From contig CM038053.1 in NCBI GenBank assembly GCA_021397845.1, positions 140,692,541-140,756,540 of the forward strand: 64,000 bases of DNA. The letters run 5' to 3'. The stretch's first letter is position 1; every line of letters begins with the position of its first letter. The position numbers were made by a program, and so were the translations under genes. This document shows, piece by piece, positions 33,765 to 47,130 of the stretch. Source of the stretch: Areca catechu (taxonomy: Eukaryota > Streptophyta > Magnoliopsida > Arecales > Arecaceae). The notes below the pieces were generated by a model. The model was given only the letters and a program-made list of their open reading frames with translations. It did no database searches and had not been told where the DNA came from.

Positions 33765-33765
33765 G

Positions 33766-33781
33766 TGGTATCAGAGCCAGG
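33766..33781 (+). other. T unit 1 primer-binding site
   Basis: TGGTATCAGAGCCAGG, perfect initiator tRNA-Met complement, one base after LTR1. Confidence 0.88.
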
Positions 33782-35315
33782 TTCTATTGTAGCATTTCTT
33801 GACTGCATGTATAGTTGATTGAAATGTTTAATCTTTGAAATTGTAAATCATAAAGTATGATTTGAGAGTACTTTTAGGAACCTAGTTGAGACCTTCACCA
33901 TGACCGTGTGTCTTTGACACGATGCGGTTCGTCTGTATTGGCCTTTTCAGAAGGACCCTTTAAGGAAATCTTGGAATTAAAATTGTTTTAATTCAAATAC
34001 ATGTTAGGCATGTCTGTTATTTTCTATTGGGCTATGTAATATTTATAAAAGATCAATCTAGATATGATGCATGATTTTTTGGTTATGTAAAAATGTTTTA
34101 CATTATGACTTAATTAAAAATTATTTTAATTAAATCTTTGGCTTATTAAAATCTTTTAGGTTTATGAAATCTAAAACACTCGAATAAGCCATTTTGGGTT
34201 AATTGGGTTAGTTATCTAATTGGGTCCTTAACTAGGTTAGACCTAGGTTTAGTTGAACTGGATAAAGAAAATTAATCTAAAGTTGATTAAGGTCCTTCTT
34301 AGAACTATCTAATAGTTAGAATAGTTGATCTGTTCATCTAAAATGGATCAAATTAGTGGCTCTGTGGACGTCCGAGTCTTTAGGCTAATCTGATCGGGTC
34401 TGGTAAACCGACTGGTATCGAGGTAGGTTTGGCATCTGTGATCAAGGTTGTATGAGGCTACCTCTTTCCTGGCCAACTTGGTTGGTGTCTAGGAAAGATG
34501 GTTAATGGCGGATACTCACCCATGATCTCACCTACCTGGCTAGTCGAGTCAACCAGAACTGATTAGAAAAGTTCAATGACTCGAGTTAACCCATGTCACC
34601 CAGGTTGATCGGTCTGACTGATCTTTAGGTGCCCATGGATCATTTGTTGATTTATTTCAACCCTCCTGAAATCTGATTGATTCAGTGGGAGGATGATCCA
34701 TGTCTTTGTCTCTTTTCTTCTGTTACAACTAAAAATCCTCTAAAATTATTAGGTCCTTAAAAGATTAAGTCAAAGAGTTGACAGTGTCTTAGCCTCCCAT
34801 TAAGTTGGATAGAAATGTATCCACTAGCTTGGTGTGCATCGGCAGTTCCATAGAACGGGTGTACATCCGGCGACTAGAATTTCTATCTGATCGATGATGG
34901 TTCAGTGCAACCTCCTTAACGGGACTAGGTGGGCCGGCCTTAGTCGGTCTTGGTCTTTAGTTAGCTGGAAGCATTGGATTTGTCATTTTAATGGTTGGAC
35001 CTAACTAGACACCCGCAATAGGAGGCCCCTAGGCCGATTGCGGTGTTCTCTAGGGCAAAATAAAATACTGAAAATTGTTTAGGGAAACAATTGGTTTACG
35101 AACCTACCTTTAGGCTCGTATGGGTGAGCTGGCCATAGTCGGGCTCATGCGAGGCCTAATGGATTTCAGTACCCACTTGAAAAATTGTTGTTTTCACGAT
35201 TGGAGTTAGAGGCTACCAATCTGAAAAATTAGTGGGAGAATCCTTTAGACTAAAGTCTAAGTGTTTTGGTTAAGTTATTAATTCATAACCTAATTTGGTC
35301 TTGTTTTCTTTTCAG
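33782..35315 (+). other. T unit 1 untranslated leader
   Basis: About 1.5 kb, no coding frame, aligned along its length with the leaders of unit 2 and (in reverse) M. It ends ttttcttttcag before the former gag start. Confidence 0.55.
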
Positions 35316-36500
35316 ATAACTTCAAACTTATCGCTCCGGTCACTTCTCGATAATGAGAAGTTGAAGGGTCATAACTTCGATACTTGGTATCGAAGGTTAA
35401 GAATTGTTCTGGAGCATGAATGGATCCTCTATGTGATAACGGATCCGGCGCCTGAAATCCCTCCTGCAAATGCACGGAGTGCGGTCAGAGACGCTTACTT
35501 GAAGTGGGTTTCTGATCGGACTACTGTCCGATGCATTATGCTTGCTGCGATGAACGATGAGTTCAGTCGCAAATTTGAGGAGGCCCAACCTGATGAAATC
35601 CTTCAAAAATTGAAGGAATCCTTCGGCACCCTGGATGATGTAGAACGGTACAAAGTGTCTTGTGCCATCTACAACTCCAAGATGCCGAATGGTGGTTCAG
35701 TCACTGATCATGTATTGTACATGATCGAGCTGATTAAAAAACTGGGCAAACTCGGATGCCCCTTGCACGAGCAGCTCGGCAAGGATGCGATCCTGAATTC
35801 TCTTCCCTCCTCCTATCTTGACTTTCTTGATCATTATAGAATGAACAAGCCCCTGCAGTAAACTACCATGGTCTTTTGGGGTTGCTGCAGACTTTCGAGA
35901 AAGACCACCAACTTAATAAGGGGGTGGTGAATTTAGTGGGAGGAAGTAGAGGTCGTCGTCCCTTTAAGAAAGGGAAGAAGAAAATAAATAAAAAGGGAAA
36001 GAAGGTGCAAAATGCTCCTGGCCCGAGCCAGACCAGGAAGTATAAGGCTGAACAGTCTTCTGCATAGTTCTTCTACTGCAAGAAGAAGGGACACTGGAAG
36101 AGGAACTGTCCTCTTTACATTGCGTCCCTTGTTCCGAACAGGCCTAGAAAGCAGAAGTCTGCTGAACAAGGTATTTATATGATAAAACCTTGTAATTACT
36201 CAATTGTTGATACTGCTAACTGGGTATTGGATACTGGTAGTCCAATTCATGTTTGTAATTCGTTACAGGGACTTCAAGTTAGCAGAAGATTTTGAAGATG
36301 GAGAACAGTTTCTGAGCGTCGGGAATGGAAATCGTGTTCCAGTACTGGCGGCTGGAGTCCTGCGTCTTGTCTTTGAGTCTTGTACTGTCGAACTAGTCGA
36401 CTGTCACTATTGTCCTAGTTTCATTATGAGCATAATCTCTGTAGGCCTTTTGGCCAATTGTGGTTTTGAACTATCAATAAAATAAGATTTTTGCAATGTT
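35316..36500 (+). pseudogene. T unit 1 gag-protease
   Basis: The start codon has become ATA (35316). The gag body DTWYRRLRIVLEHEWILYVI is kept to about 35850, where two extra bases (aagcccctgcag against aagcctgcag in unit 2) shift the frame. The zinc knuckle is lost: the codons before FYCKKKGHWKRNC read stop-Phe (36065-36070). The protease NWVLDTGSPIHVCN keeps its DTG. An extra T near 36293 shifts the frame again. A stop follows at 36483-36485. Confidence 0.88.
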
Positions 36501-36503
36501 ATT

Positions 36504-39262
36504 TTGAATAATGCTGTTATAATGAAAGCTAGATTAAATAATGGCATATATGTACTATCAAGGCCTGTTAGTGTAATGTACACTTCTCGCAAATGCCCAA
36601 GGTTAGATAATGTCAATAATTTATATCTTTGGCACTGTAGACTAGGTCATATTAACCAAAATAGGATAAACGAGATGCGAGGAGATGGACTTCTCGAGGT
36701 CAGTGATTCTGAATCACTGCCCACTTGTGAATCCCGTTTACTTGGTAAAATGACCAAGTCACCTTTTTCTGGAAAATGTGAACGATCTACAGAACTCCTA
36801 AGTCTAATACATACTGATGTATGTGGACCAATGGCAATTAGTGCCAAAGGAGGATACAAATATTTCATTACATTTACAGACGACTTTTCGAGGTTCGGTT
36901 ATGTCTTTCTAATAAGACATAAGTCTGAGTCGTTTGAAATGTTCAAACGATACCGTAATGAAGTAGAAAAGCAAACTGGAAAAAGTATTAAAACCCTTCG
37001 ATCTGATCGAGGTGGTGAATACTTATCTGGAGCATTTTTGATATATCTTGAGGAGAATGGAATTCTCTCTCAATGGACTCCTCCAAGAACACCGCAGTTG
37101 AATGGTGTGTCCGAAAGGAGGAATCGAACCTTGTTGGACATGGTTCGATCAATGATGGACTTTGCAACTCTACCGCTATCATTTTAGGGATATGCGCTTC
37201 AAACAGCCTGTTACTTGTTAAATAATGTTCCAAGTAAGTCTGTTGTCTCCACTCCGTATGAGTTGTGGAATGGTCGTAAACCCTCAATCTCACACCTTCG
37301 GGTCTGGGTTTGTCCGGCTTACGTAAAATGTTTAGACGCAGACAAACTTGGTCCTAAGTCTGACAGGTGTTTATTCATTGGTTATCCTAAGGAAACCAAA
37401 GGGTATTTCTTCTACTTGGAGAATGAACAAAAGGTGTTCATTGCACTTAGAGCTATCTTTTTGGAAAAGGAGTTCCTTGGAGAAGGAACTGTAGTTTCTA
37501 AGATTGAACTTGATGAAGTTTAGCCAATAGAAGAACCTGCACACTCTAAGGACATCGTGGAACCGGCTGTGATTGACTCACACCCTGAATCCATTAGGAG
37601 ATCTGGTAGAATACCGCGTCAGCCGGACAGATACTACGGTTTCTTGGTTCGGGATGGCGATCCCATTGAGCTCGATGAGAACAATAAGGATCCGATCACC
37701 TATATGGATGCACTTCAGAGATCTGACTCTGAGGCATGGCTTGGAGCCATGCGATCCGAAATGGAATCCATGGAAATCAACAATGTTTGGACATTGGTTG
37801 ATCCGCTTGAAGGAATAAAATCCATCGAGTGTAAATGGATCTTCAAGAGGAAAAGGGGCGCAGATGGGAAGGTAGAAACCTATAAATCCCGTCTGGTTGC
37901 CAAGGGGTATCGTCAGCGATATGGTATCGATTATGACGAGACTTTCTCCCCTGGGTCAATGCTCAAGTCTATTCGGATCATGCTTGCTTTGGCAGCATAT
38001 TTTGATTACGAGATCTGGCAGATGGATGTCCGAATCACTTTCCTAAATGGGGAGCTGGAAGAGGAGGTGTATATGATACAGCCTGAAGGGTTCACATCCA
38101 CAGATGAATCAAAAGTATGCAAGTTGCAGAGGTCCATCTATTGACTCAAGTAAGCATCTCGAAGTTGGAACTTACGGTTTGATAGATGTATCAAATCGTA
38201 CGGCTTCGTTAAGAATGGAGAAGAACCATGCATCTATAAATGGGTTAATGGTTCTGTGATTGTATTCCTAGTACTGTATGTTGACGACATTCTCTTTATC
38301 GGGAATGATGTCGCAGCATTACAAGGAATAAAGGTCTGGTTATCATCTCAGTTCTACATGAAGGACTTGGGTGAAGCTTCTTACATACTAGGTATGAAGA
38401 TCTATAGAGATAGATCTAAGAAGCTTTTGGGACTGTCCCAGTCTACGTACATTGACACCATGCTAAAACGGTTCAGCATGGAAAATTCCAAGAAAGGCTA
38501 TCTTCCGATAGGTTCTGGAATTACTCTATCCAAGAAGGATTGTGCGACAACTCCTGAAGAAAGAGAGCGCATGAGTAGAGTACCTTATGCTTCTGCAGTA
38601 GGCTCCATCATGTATGCTATGACTTGTACTAGACCAGACGTGGCATAATCACTAGGAGTAGTGAGTAGATACCAGTCTGACCCAGGTGAGGTGCATTGGA
38701 AGGTGGTTAAGACCATCCTTAAGTATTTAAGAAATACTAAAGATCAATGGCTGACTTATGGAGAACCTAACTTGAAACTTGTGGGGTACTCTGGCTCCAG
38801 TTTCCAGTCAGATAGAGATGATAGCAAGAGTGTGTCAGGGTTTGTATTTACCCTGAACGGAAGAGCGATCTGCTGGAAAAGATCCAAGCAGGCAACTGTT
38901 GCAGACTCGATATGCGAAGCAGAATATATTGCAGCATCAGATGCAGCAAAGGAAGCTGTATGGTTGCGGAAATTCCTTCGAGAGCTAGGGGTGGCACCTT
39001 CCCTAGATGGTCCTATTCCGGTGTACTGTGACAGCACTGGAGCCATTGCTCAAGCTAAGGAGCCTAAAGGTCATCACCGCACCAAGCACATTTTGTGGCG
39101 CTACCACCTCGTACGAGAAATCGTGGAGCGAGGCGACATCAATCTTCTGAAGATCGATGGAAAAGAAAATCTGGCCGACCCCTTCACTAAAGCCCTTGGA
39201 ATCAAAGAGTTTGACTATTGTAAATGGGAAATGGGTATAAGATACTCTCTAATTATCTTTAG
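36504..39262 (+). pseudogene. T unit 1 integrase-RT-RNase H
   Basis: Integrase: LYLWHCRLGHINQNRINEM, LIHTDVCGPM, TLRSDRGGEYLSG and NGVSERRNRTLLD, so all three acidic residues are kept. Stops: near 37185 (Trp of SFWGYALQ), 37521-37523, two near 38142-38150 in RSIY.LK.ASRSWN, and the shared one at 38646-38648. RT keeps LYVDDILFIGND. RNase H keeps ICEAEYIAASDAAKEAVWL and YCDSTGAIAQAK. A one-base loss just before the end changes the C-terminus. Non-functional. Confidence 0.9.
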
Positions 39263-39275
39263 TACAAGTGGGAGT

Positions 39276-41624
39276 TGTTGGGAATTGTGTCCCAAAGCCA
39301 ATCGCCTGGGTTGTAGCCGGTTGTGCTGAGTATTGTATTCATTTTATGAATTAATAAAATTATTATTTTTGGCAGCTCATCACATATTGTATTTCCCTAA
39401 AAATGAATCCTTTCCATGTGATGAAGTCCGTAGGGCTACACTGACTTCGATACAGAGAGGATGTATCGACTGGTCCTTAAACCCTGTTCACAACCAAAGG
39501 ATATATTGTACTGGACGGCAATATATCAAGTATAGGTTGTTGCAGTTCACATCATTTGGTTGTCCTCTTGACCAAATGTGTGTGGTGACACTTATGTGAT
39601 CTGCAAGTGGGATATATGATATCCCATTAAACATGACTCCGTGAAGCCCCTTTCTGCCAAATAGATACTCACGATTGGATATGGGTATATGTGTCCCTCT
39701 GACCTGAGGTCATCACGGTAGCTTGAAGCAACTCCCTGTGCTTTGGTACCGGACTACCTGGATTTTTTTAATCCGGTGATGGAAGGTTTCTGGGTATAGA
39801 CAAGTACTTGTGGAGCAGTGATGGACCAAGATGGAATTGACCTGTCCGAACAGTTTGGATTGATTGTCTCGCAGTATCTCAATTTAGCAAATCCTCGGCC
39901 GGGGTAGCCCTAGTGAAGAGTCACTGGGCTTGCGAGGTTGAGACATGTAGTCGACTGACTCAGTCTGGGTTGGCAGCCCAATATCAGTCATCTTGAGCAT
40001 TAGAGGTCAAAGGGATGAATTATACAGTAACCATATGCCAGAGGTTCGATAGTATGCTCCCGCATCTTCGACCAATCCGGACGCCGGGACCCATTGCTAG
40101 ATGGTTTCTTGTGCTGGTACTGGAATTGTTCCAGTGCTACCATTTAGCTTCGAACCTATGAGGTCACACACCATAGAGGTAGCTCTCTGATCCGGATACC
40201 GATTACGATTGGAAATCGTCTCGATTTTATGATCACGATATTTTTTTTTAGCACACTTTTCCCAGTCTTGCCCTTGTTTGCGTCAACCGGATATTATTCC
40301 GGGCTGACCAGTTCTACGCCAGGATTTTTCTGAATCAGTTTTGAACTGATTCGGAGCTAAATTCGGCCTCCAATTGGTTGTGAACCAATTGAACCAAATT
40401 TAATTGGGCTTTGACCGGTTTTTCTTTTGAACCATTGGGTTTAAATGATTTGAACCCAAAAATTGATTGAACCGTTGTTTTTTCTTCCTATGACCGGTTT
40501 ACATGGTGATTTCACGCTGGATGTTTTCCTAGCGGTGGAAGCCCGATCGGCATCTTCTCATCTCCCTCCACCCGCTAACCTTAAACTCCATTTTTATTGG
40601 GTTAATGGCTATTATTTGGGTTGAATGCAGCCGGTGAACTCTTGGCCTCCCTCCCTCTCCGTTATCACTTCTCCCTGCAGCCTTTTATCTCTTCCTGCAT
40701 TCCCAATTTTTCTGCAGGGGACGTCACCGTGTGAGAGGTTAAAAAAGGTGTGAGAGTTCTTCTTCCTTGCAGAAACTCTTTCCCTTTCCACCGGTGAAAT
40801 TGAGGACTGGGTTTTGGTGAGTGAAAGGAAGAGAGAACAGCTCCTTTATCCCTGTTTTCTGGTGCTCAAAATTGATGGAAGAAGGAACTTTGTTTTTCTG
40901 AAAAACAACTTCAGAAAATCTGTTTCCTTCCTTCTTCCCTCCCACCGTTCCATGTCTTTCGGCGACTAGCATCGACCGAGAGACGGATCAAAGCTAGCCC
41001 CTAGCATGTTCCCCCTCTTGAGAGTGTTCAACCGAGCATTTGGAAGCCGGATCGACCTCTTTCCTGTTATTTTTTATGCTCTGTTTTCAGGTTGCAGGTT
41101 TTCAGCTTGCTGAAATTTCTAGTGCTGTTTTTGTTTGAAAGGAAGGGCACCAAAATGTTGAATCATCTTCTCCCCTTTGGAGGAAGCCCAACCATCTTGT
41201 TCCCTAGCTTTTGGTGTTGGAAGGGAGATCAATTCGTTGGCAAAATCCCCTGTTGTTTTGCTACAGTTTTTGGAGGAAAGAAGCAACCTGTCAATGTGCT
41301 GGAAGTAGAAGACAACAGGAATAAAATTATTCCTGTTATCCCAACTATTCCAGCTTTATACCAAGGCTATTCCAGGCAGGAATAAGGTATTATTTCTTGT
41401 TTTATTTTTTATGCATGTATAGATCTAAGTTCTTTTTAATTGTTTATAAACATTATATGCTCTTGAACATGCCTAGTATTGCCTATACATGCATCCGGAA
41501 TTTGTTAGATCCTGTCCGGAGCAGGTTTTTTCCGCTGTGAATTAAAATTTTTAAAATTCATGCCTGCTCCCTGCTTTGCTTACTTAGCGTAGGCACCTGC
41601 CACCGTGCTTCTTTTTTTCTTTCA
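39276..41624 (+). repeat. T LTR2 (shared middle LTR)
   Basis: 2349 bp. It acts as 3' LTR of unit 1 and 5' LTR of unit 2. It lacks about 65 bp near 40410 compared with LTR1 and LTR3; in LTR1 the missing segment is bounded by two copies of 'ggcttggaccggtt', pointing to deletion between short repeats. No TSD flanks it. Confidence 0.92.
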
Positions 41625-41625
41625 G

Positions 41626-41641
41626 TGGTATCAGAGCCAGG
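41626..41641 (+). other. T unit 2 primer-binding site
   Basis: TGGTATCAGAGCCAGG, perfect initiator tRNA-Met complement, one base after LTR2. Confidence 0.88.
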
Positions 41642-43176
41642 TTCTATTGTAGCATTTCTTGACTGCATGTATAGTTGATTGAAATGTTTAATCTTTGAAA
41701 TTGTAAATCATAAAGTATGATTTGAGAGTACTTTTAAGAACCTAGTTGAGACCTTCACCATGACCATGTGTCTTTGACACGATGCGGTTCATCTGTGTTG
41801 GCCTTTTCAGAAGGATCCTTTAAGGAAATCTTGGAATTAAAATTGTTTTAATTCAAATACATGTTAGGCATGTCTGTTATTTTCTATTGGGCTATGTAAT
41901 GTTTATAAAAGATCAATCTAGATATGATGCATGATTTTTTGGTTATGTAAAAATGTTTTACATTATGACTTAATTAAAAATTATTTTAATTAAATCTTTG
42001 GCTTATTAAAATCTTTTAGGTTTATGAAATCTAAAACACTCGAATAAGCCATTTTGGGTTAATTGGGTTAGTTATCTAATTGGGTCCTTAATTGGGTTAG
42101 ACCTAGGTTTAGTTGAACTGGATAAAGAAAATTAATCAAAAGTTGATTAAGGTCCTTCTTTAGAACTATCTAATAGTTAGAATAGTTGATCCGTTCATCT
42201 AAATGGATCCAATTAGTGGCTCTGTGGACGCCCGAGTCTTTAGGCTAATCTGATCGGGTCTGGTAAACCGACTGGTGTCGAGGTAGGTTTGGCATCTGTG
42301 ATCATGGTTGTATGAGGCTACCTCTTTCCTGGCCAACTTGGTTGGTGTCTAGGAAAGATGGTTAATGGCGGATACTCACCCATGATCTCACCTACCTGGC
42401 TAGTCGAGTCAACCAGAACTGATTGGAAAAGCTCAATGACTCGAGTTAATCCATGTCACCCAGGTTGATCGGTTTGACTGATCTTTAGGTGCCCATGGAT
42501 CATTTGTTGATTTATTTCAACCCTCCTGAAATCTGATTGATTTAGTGGGAGGATGATCCATGTCTTTTTCTCTTTTCTTCTGTCACAACTAAAAATCCTC
42601 TAAAATTATTAGGTCCTTAAAAGACTAAGTCAAAGAGTTGACAGTGTCTTAGCCTCCCATTAAGTTGGATAGAAATGTGTCCACTAGCTTGGTGTGCATC
42701 GGTAGTTCCATAGAACGGGTGTACATCCGATGACTGGAATTTCTATCTGATCGATGATGGTTCAGTGCAACCTCCTTAACGGGACCAGGTGGGCCGGCCT
42801 TAGTCGGGCTTGGTCTTTAGTTAGCTGGAAGCATTGGATTTGTCTTTTTAATGGTTGGACCTAACCAGAGACCCGTAATAGGAGGCCCCTAGGTCGATTG
42901 CGGTGTTCTCTGGGGCAAAATAAAATACTGAAAATTATTTAGGGAAACAATTGGTTTACGAACCTACCTTTAGGCTCGTATGGGTGAGCTGGCCATAGTC
43001 GGGCTCATGCGAGGCCTATTGGATTTCAGTACCCACTTAAAAAATTATTGTTTTCATGGATTGGAGGTAGAGGCTACCAATCTAAAAAATTAGTGGGAGA
43101 AACCTTTAGACTAAAGTCCAAGTCTTTTGGTTAAGTTATTAATTCATAACCTAATTTAGTCTTGTTTTCTTTTCAG
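41642..43176 (+). other. T unit 2 untranslated leader
   Basis: About 1.5 kb, no coding frame, closely matching 33782-35315. It ends ttttcttttcag|atg. Confidence 0.55.
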
Positions 43177-44115
43177 ATGTCTTCAAACTTATCGCTCTGG
43201 TCACTTCTCAATAATGAGAAGTTGAAGGGTCATAACTTCGATACTTGGTATCGAAGGTTAAGAATTGTTCTGGAGCATGAACGGATCCTCTATGTGATAA
43301 CGGATCCGGCGCCTGAAATCCCTCCTGCAAATGCACGGAGTGCGGTCAGAGACGCTTACTTGAAGTGGGTTTCTGATCGAACTACTGTCCGATGCATTAT
43401 GCTTGCTGCGATGAACGACGAGTTCAGTCGCAAATTCGAGGAGGCCCAACCTGATGAAATCCTTCAAAAATTGAAGGAATTGTTCGGCACCTCGGATGAT
43501 GTAGAACGGTACAAAGTGTCTTGTGCCATCTACAACTCCAATATACCGAATGGTGGTTCAGTCACTGATCATGTATTGTACATGATCGAGCTGATTAAAA
43601 AACTGGGCAAACTCGGATGCCCCTTGCACGAGCAGCTCGGCAAGGATGCGATCCTGAATTCTCTTCCCTCCTCCTATCTTTACTTTCTTGATCATTATAG
43701 AATGAACAAGCCTGCAGTAAACTACCATGGTCTTTTGGGGTTGCTGCAGACTTTCGAGAAAGACCACCAACTTAATAAGGGGGTGGTGAATTTAGTGGGA
43801 GGAAGTAGAGGTCGTCGTCCCTTTAAGAAAGGGAAGAAGAAAATAAATAAAAAGGGAAAGAAGGTGCAGAATGCTCCTAGCCCGAGTCAGACCAGGAAGT
43901 ATAAGGCTGATCAGTCTTCTGTAGAGTGCTTCTACTGCAAGAAGAAGGGATACTGGATGAGGAACTGTCCTCTTTACATTACGTCCCTTGATCCGAACAG
44001 GCCGAGAAAGCAGAAGTTTGCTGAACAAGGTATTTATATGATAAAACCTTGTAATTACTCAATTATTGATACTGCTAACTGGATATTGGATACTGGTAGT
44101 CCAATTCATGTTTGA
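43177..44115 (+). pseudogene. T unit 2 gag-protease
   Basis: Start at 43177, MSSNLSLWSLLNNEKL, intact ATG. The open frame covers gag, the Lys-rich stretch and the zinc knuckle CFYCKKKGYWMRNC, in which the zinc-binding His is Tyr. The protease NWILDTGSPIHV ends at a TGA (44113-44115) four codons after the DTG motif. A further stop in the C-terminal gag-pol linker lies near 44318. Better kept than unit 1 but not functional. Confidence 0.88.
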
Positions 44116-44361
44116 AATTCGTTACAGGGACTTCAAGTCAGCAGAAGATTTGAAGATGGAGAACAGTTTCTGAGCGTCGGGAATGGAAATCGTGTTCCAG
44201 TTCTGGCGGTTGGAGTCCTGCGTCTTGTCTTTGAGTCTTGTACTGTCGAATTAGTCGACTGTCACTATTGTCCTAGTTTCATTATGAGCATAATCTCTGT
44301 AGGCCTTTTGGCCAATTGAAGTTTTGAACTATCTATAAAAAAAGATTTTTGCAATGTTATT

Positions 44362-47117
44362 TTGAATAATTCTATTATAATGAAAGCTAGATTAAATAAT
44401 GGCATATATGTACTATCAAGGCTTGTTAGTGTAATGTACACTTCTCTCAAACGCCCAAGGTTAGATAATGTCAATAATTTATATCTTTGGCACTGTAGAC
44501 TAGGTCATATTAACCAAAATAGGAAAACGAGATGCGAGGAGATGGAGTTCTCGAGGTCAGTGATTCTGAATCACTGCCCCCTTGTGAATCCTGTTTACTT
44601 GGTAAAATGACCAAGTCACCTTTTTCTGGAAAAGGTGAACGATCTACAGAACTCCTAAGTCTAATACATACTGATGTATGTGGACCAATGACAATTAGTG
44701 CCAAAGGAGGATACAAATATTTCATTACATTTACAGACAACTTTTCGAGGTTTGGTTGTCTTTCTAATGAGACATAAGTCTGAGTCATTTGAAATGTTCA
44801 AACGATACCGTAATGTAGTAGAAAAGCAAACTGGAAAAAGTATTAAAACCTTCGATCTGATCGAGGTGGTGAATACTTATCTGGTGCATTTTTGACATAT
44901 CTTGAGGAGAATGGAATTCTCTCTCAGTGAACTCCTCCAGGAACACCGTAGTTGAATGGTGTATCCGAAAGGAGGAATCGAACCTTGTTGGACATGGTTC
45001 GATCAATGATGGGCTTTGCAACTCTGCCGCTATCCTTTTGGGGATATGCGCTTCAAATAGCCTGTTACTTGTTAAATAATGTTCCAAGTAAGTCTGTTTT
45101 CTCCACTCCGTATGAGATGTGGAATGGACGTAAACCCCCAATCTCACACCTTCGGGTCTGTGGTTGTCTAGCTTACGTAAAATATTTAGACACAGACAAA
45201 CTTGGTCCTAAGTCTGACAGGTGTTTATTCATTGGTTATCCTAAGGAAACCAAAGGGTATTTCTTCTACTTGGAAAATGAACAAAAGGTGTTCGTTGCAC
45301 TTAGAGCTATCTTTTTGGAAAAGGAGTTTCTTGGAGAAGGAACTGTAGTCTCTAAGATTGAACTTGATGAAGTTCAGCCAATAGAAGAACCTGCACACTC
45401 TAAGGACATCGTGGAACCGGCTATGATTGACTCATACCCTGAACCCATTAGGAGATCTGGTAGAATACCGCGTTAGCCGGACAGATACTACGGTTTCTTG
45501 GTCCGGGACGGCGATCCCATTGAGCTCGATAAGAACAATGAGGATCCGATCACCTATATGGATGCACTTCAGAGATCTGACTCTGAGGCATGGCTTGGAG
45601 CCATGCGATCCGAAATGGAATCCATGGAAGTCAACAATGTTTGGATATTGGTTGATCCGCCTGAAGGAATAAAACCCATCAGGTGTAAATGGATCTTCAA
45701 GAGGAAAAGGGGCGCAGATGGGAAGGTAGAAACCTATAAAGCCCGTCTGGTTGCCAAGGGGTATCGTCAGCGATATGGTATCGATTATGATGAGACATTC
45801 TCCCCTGTGGCAATGCTCAAGTCTATTTGGATCATGCTTGCTTTTGCAGCATATTTTGATTACGAGATCTGGTAGATGGATGTCCGAACCATTTTCCTAA
45901 ATGGGAAGCTGGAAGAGGAGGTGTATATGATACAGCCTGAAGGGTTCACATCCACAGATGAATCAAAAGTATGCAAGTTGCAGAGGTCCATCTATGGACT
46001 CATGCAAGCATCTCGAAGTTGGAACTTACGGTTTGATAGATGTATCAAATCGTATGGCTTCATTAAGAATGGAGAAGAACCGTGCATCTATAAATGGGTT
46101 AATGGTTCTGTGATTGCATTCCTAGTACTGTATGTTGATGACATTCTCTTTATCGGGAATGATGAGGCAGCATTACAAGGAATAAAGGTCTGGTTATCAT
46201 CTAAGTTCTCCATGAAGGACTTGGGTGAAGCTTCTTACATACTAGGTATGAAGATCTATAGAGATAGATCTAAGAAGCTTTTGGGACTGTCCCAGTCTAC
46301 GTACATTGACACCGTGCTGAAACGGTTCAGCATGGAAAATTCCAAGAAAGGCTATCTTCCGATAGGTTCTGGAATTACTCTTTCCAAGAATGATTGTGCG
46401 ACAACTCCTGAAGAAAGAGAGCGCATGAGTAGGGTACCTTATGCTTCTGTAGTAGGCTCCATCATGTATGCTATGACTTGTACTAGACCAGACGTGGCAT
46501 AATCACTAGGAGTAGTGAGTAGATACCAGTCTGACCCAGGTGAGGCGCATTGGAAGGTGGTTAAGACCATCCTTAAGTATTTAAGAAATACTAAAGATCA
46601 ATGGCTAACTTATGGAGAACCTGACTTGAAACTTGTGGGGTACTCTGACTCCAGTTTCCAGTCAGATAGAGATGATAGCAAGTGTGTGTCAGGGTTTGTA
46701 TTTACCCTGAACGGAGGAGCGATCTGCTGGAAAAGTTCCAAGCAGGCAACTGTTGCAGACTCGGTTTGCGAAGCAGAATATATTGCAGCATCAGATGCAG
46801 CAAAGGAAGCTGTGTGGTTGTGGAAATTCCTTCGAGAGCTAGGGGTGGCACCTTCCCTATATGGTCCTGTTCCGGTGTACTGTGACAGCACTGGAGCCAT
46901 TGCTCAAGCTAAGGAGCCTAAAGGTCATCACCGCACCAAGCACATTTTGCGGTGCTACCACCTCGTACGAGAAATCGTGGAGCGAGGCGACATCAATCTT
47001 CTGAAGATCGATGGAAAAGAAAATCTGGCCGACCCCTTCACTAAAGCCCTTGGAATCAAAGAGTTCGACTATTGTAAATGGGAAATGGGTATAAGATACT
47101 CCTCTAATTGGCTTTAG
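44362..47117 (+). pseudogene. T unit 2 integrase-RT-RNase H
   Basis: Integrase is damaged by three small frameshifts (about 44525, 44755, 44853) and stops near 44930 and 44950; NGVSERRNRTLLD is kept. RT runs from 45498: WIFKRKRGADGKVETYKA, one stop at 45873-45875 (Trp lost), then FLVLYVDDILFIGND with an intact YVDD. The stop at 46500-46502 is shared with unit 1. RNase H runs from 46515 with VCEAEYIAASDAAKEAVWL to KENLADPFTKALGIKEFDY, ending RYSSNWL at 47117. Confidence 0.9.
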
Positions 47118-47130
47118 TACAAGTGGGAGT

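Noticed and set aside
33766..33781. TGGTATCAGAGCC sequences as parts of tRNA genes.
   Set aside because: They match only the tRNA 3' end in antisense and sit immediately after LTR ends; no cloverleaf is present.
39276..41624. T as two independent insertions lying next to each other.
   Set aside because: The middle LTR is shared, no inner TSD exists, and the outer TSD ggctc matches at both ends. Both bodies share a stop.
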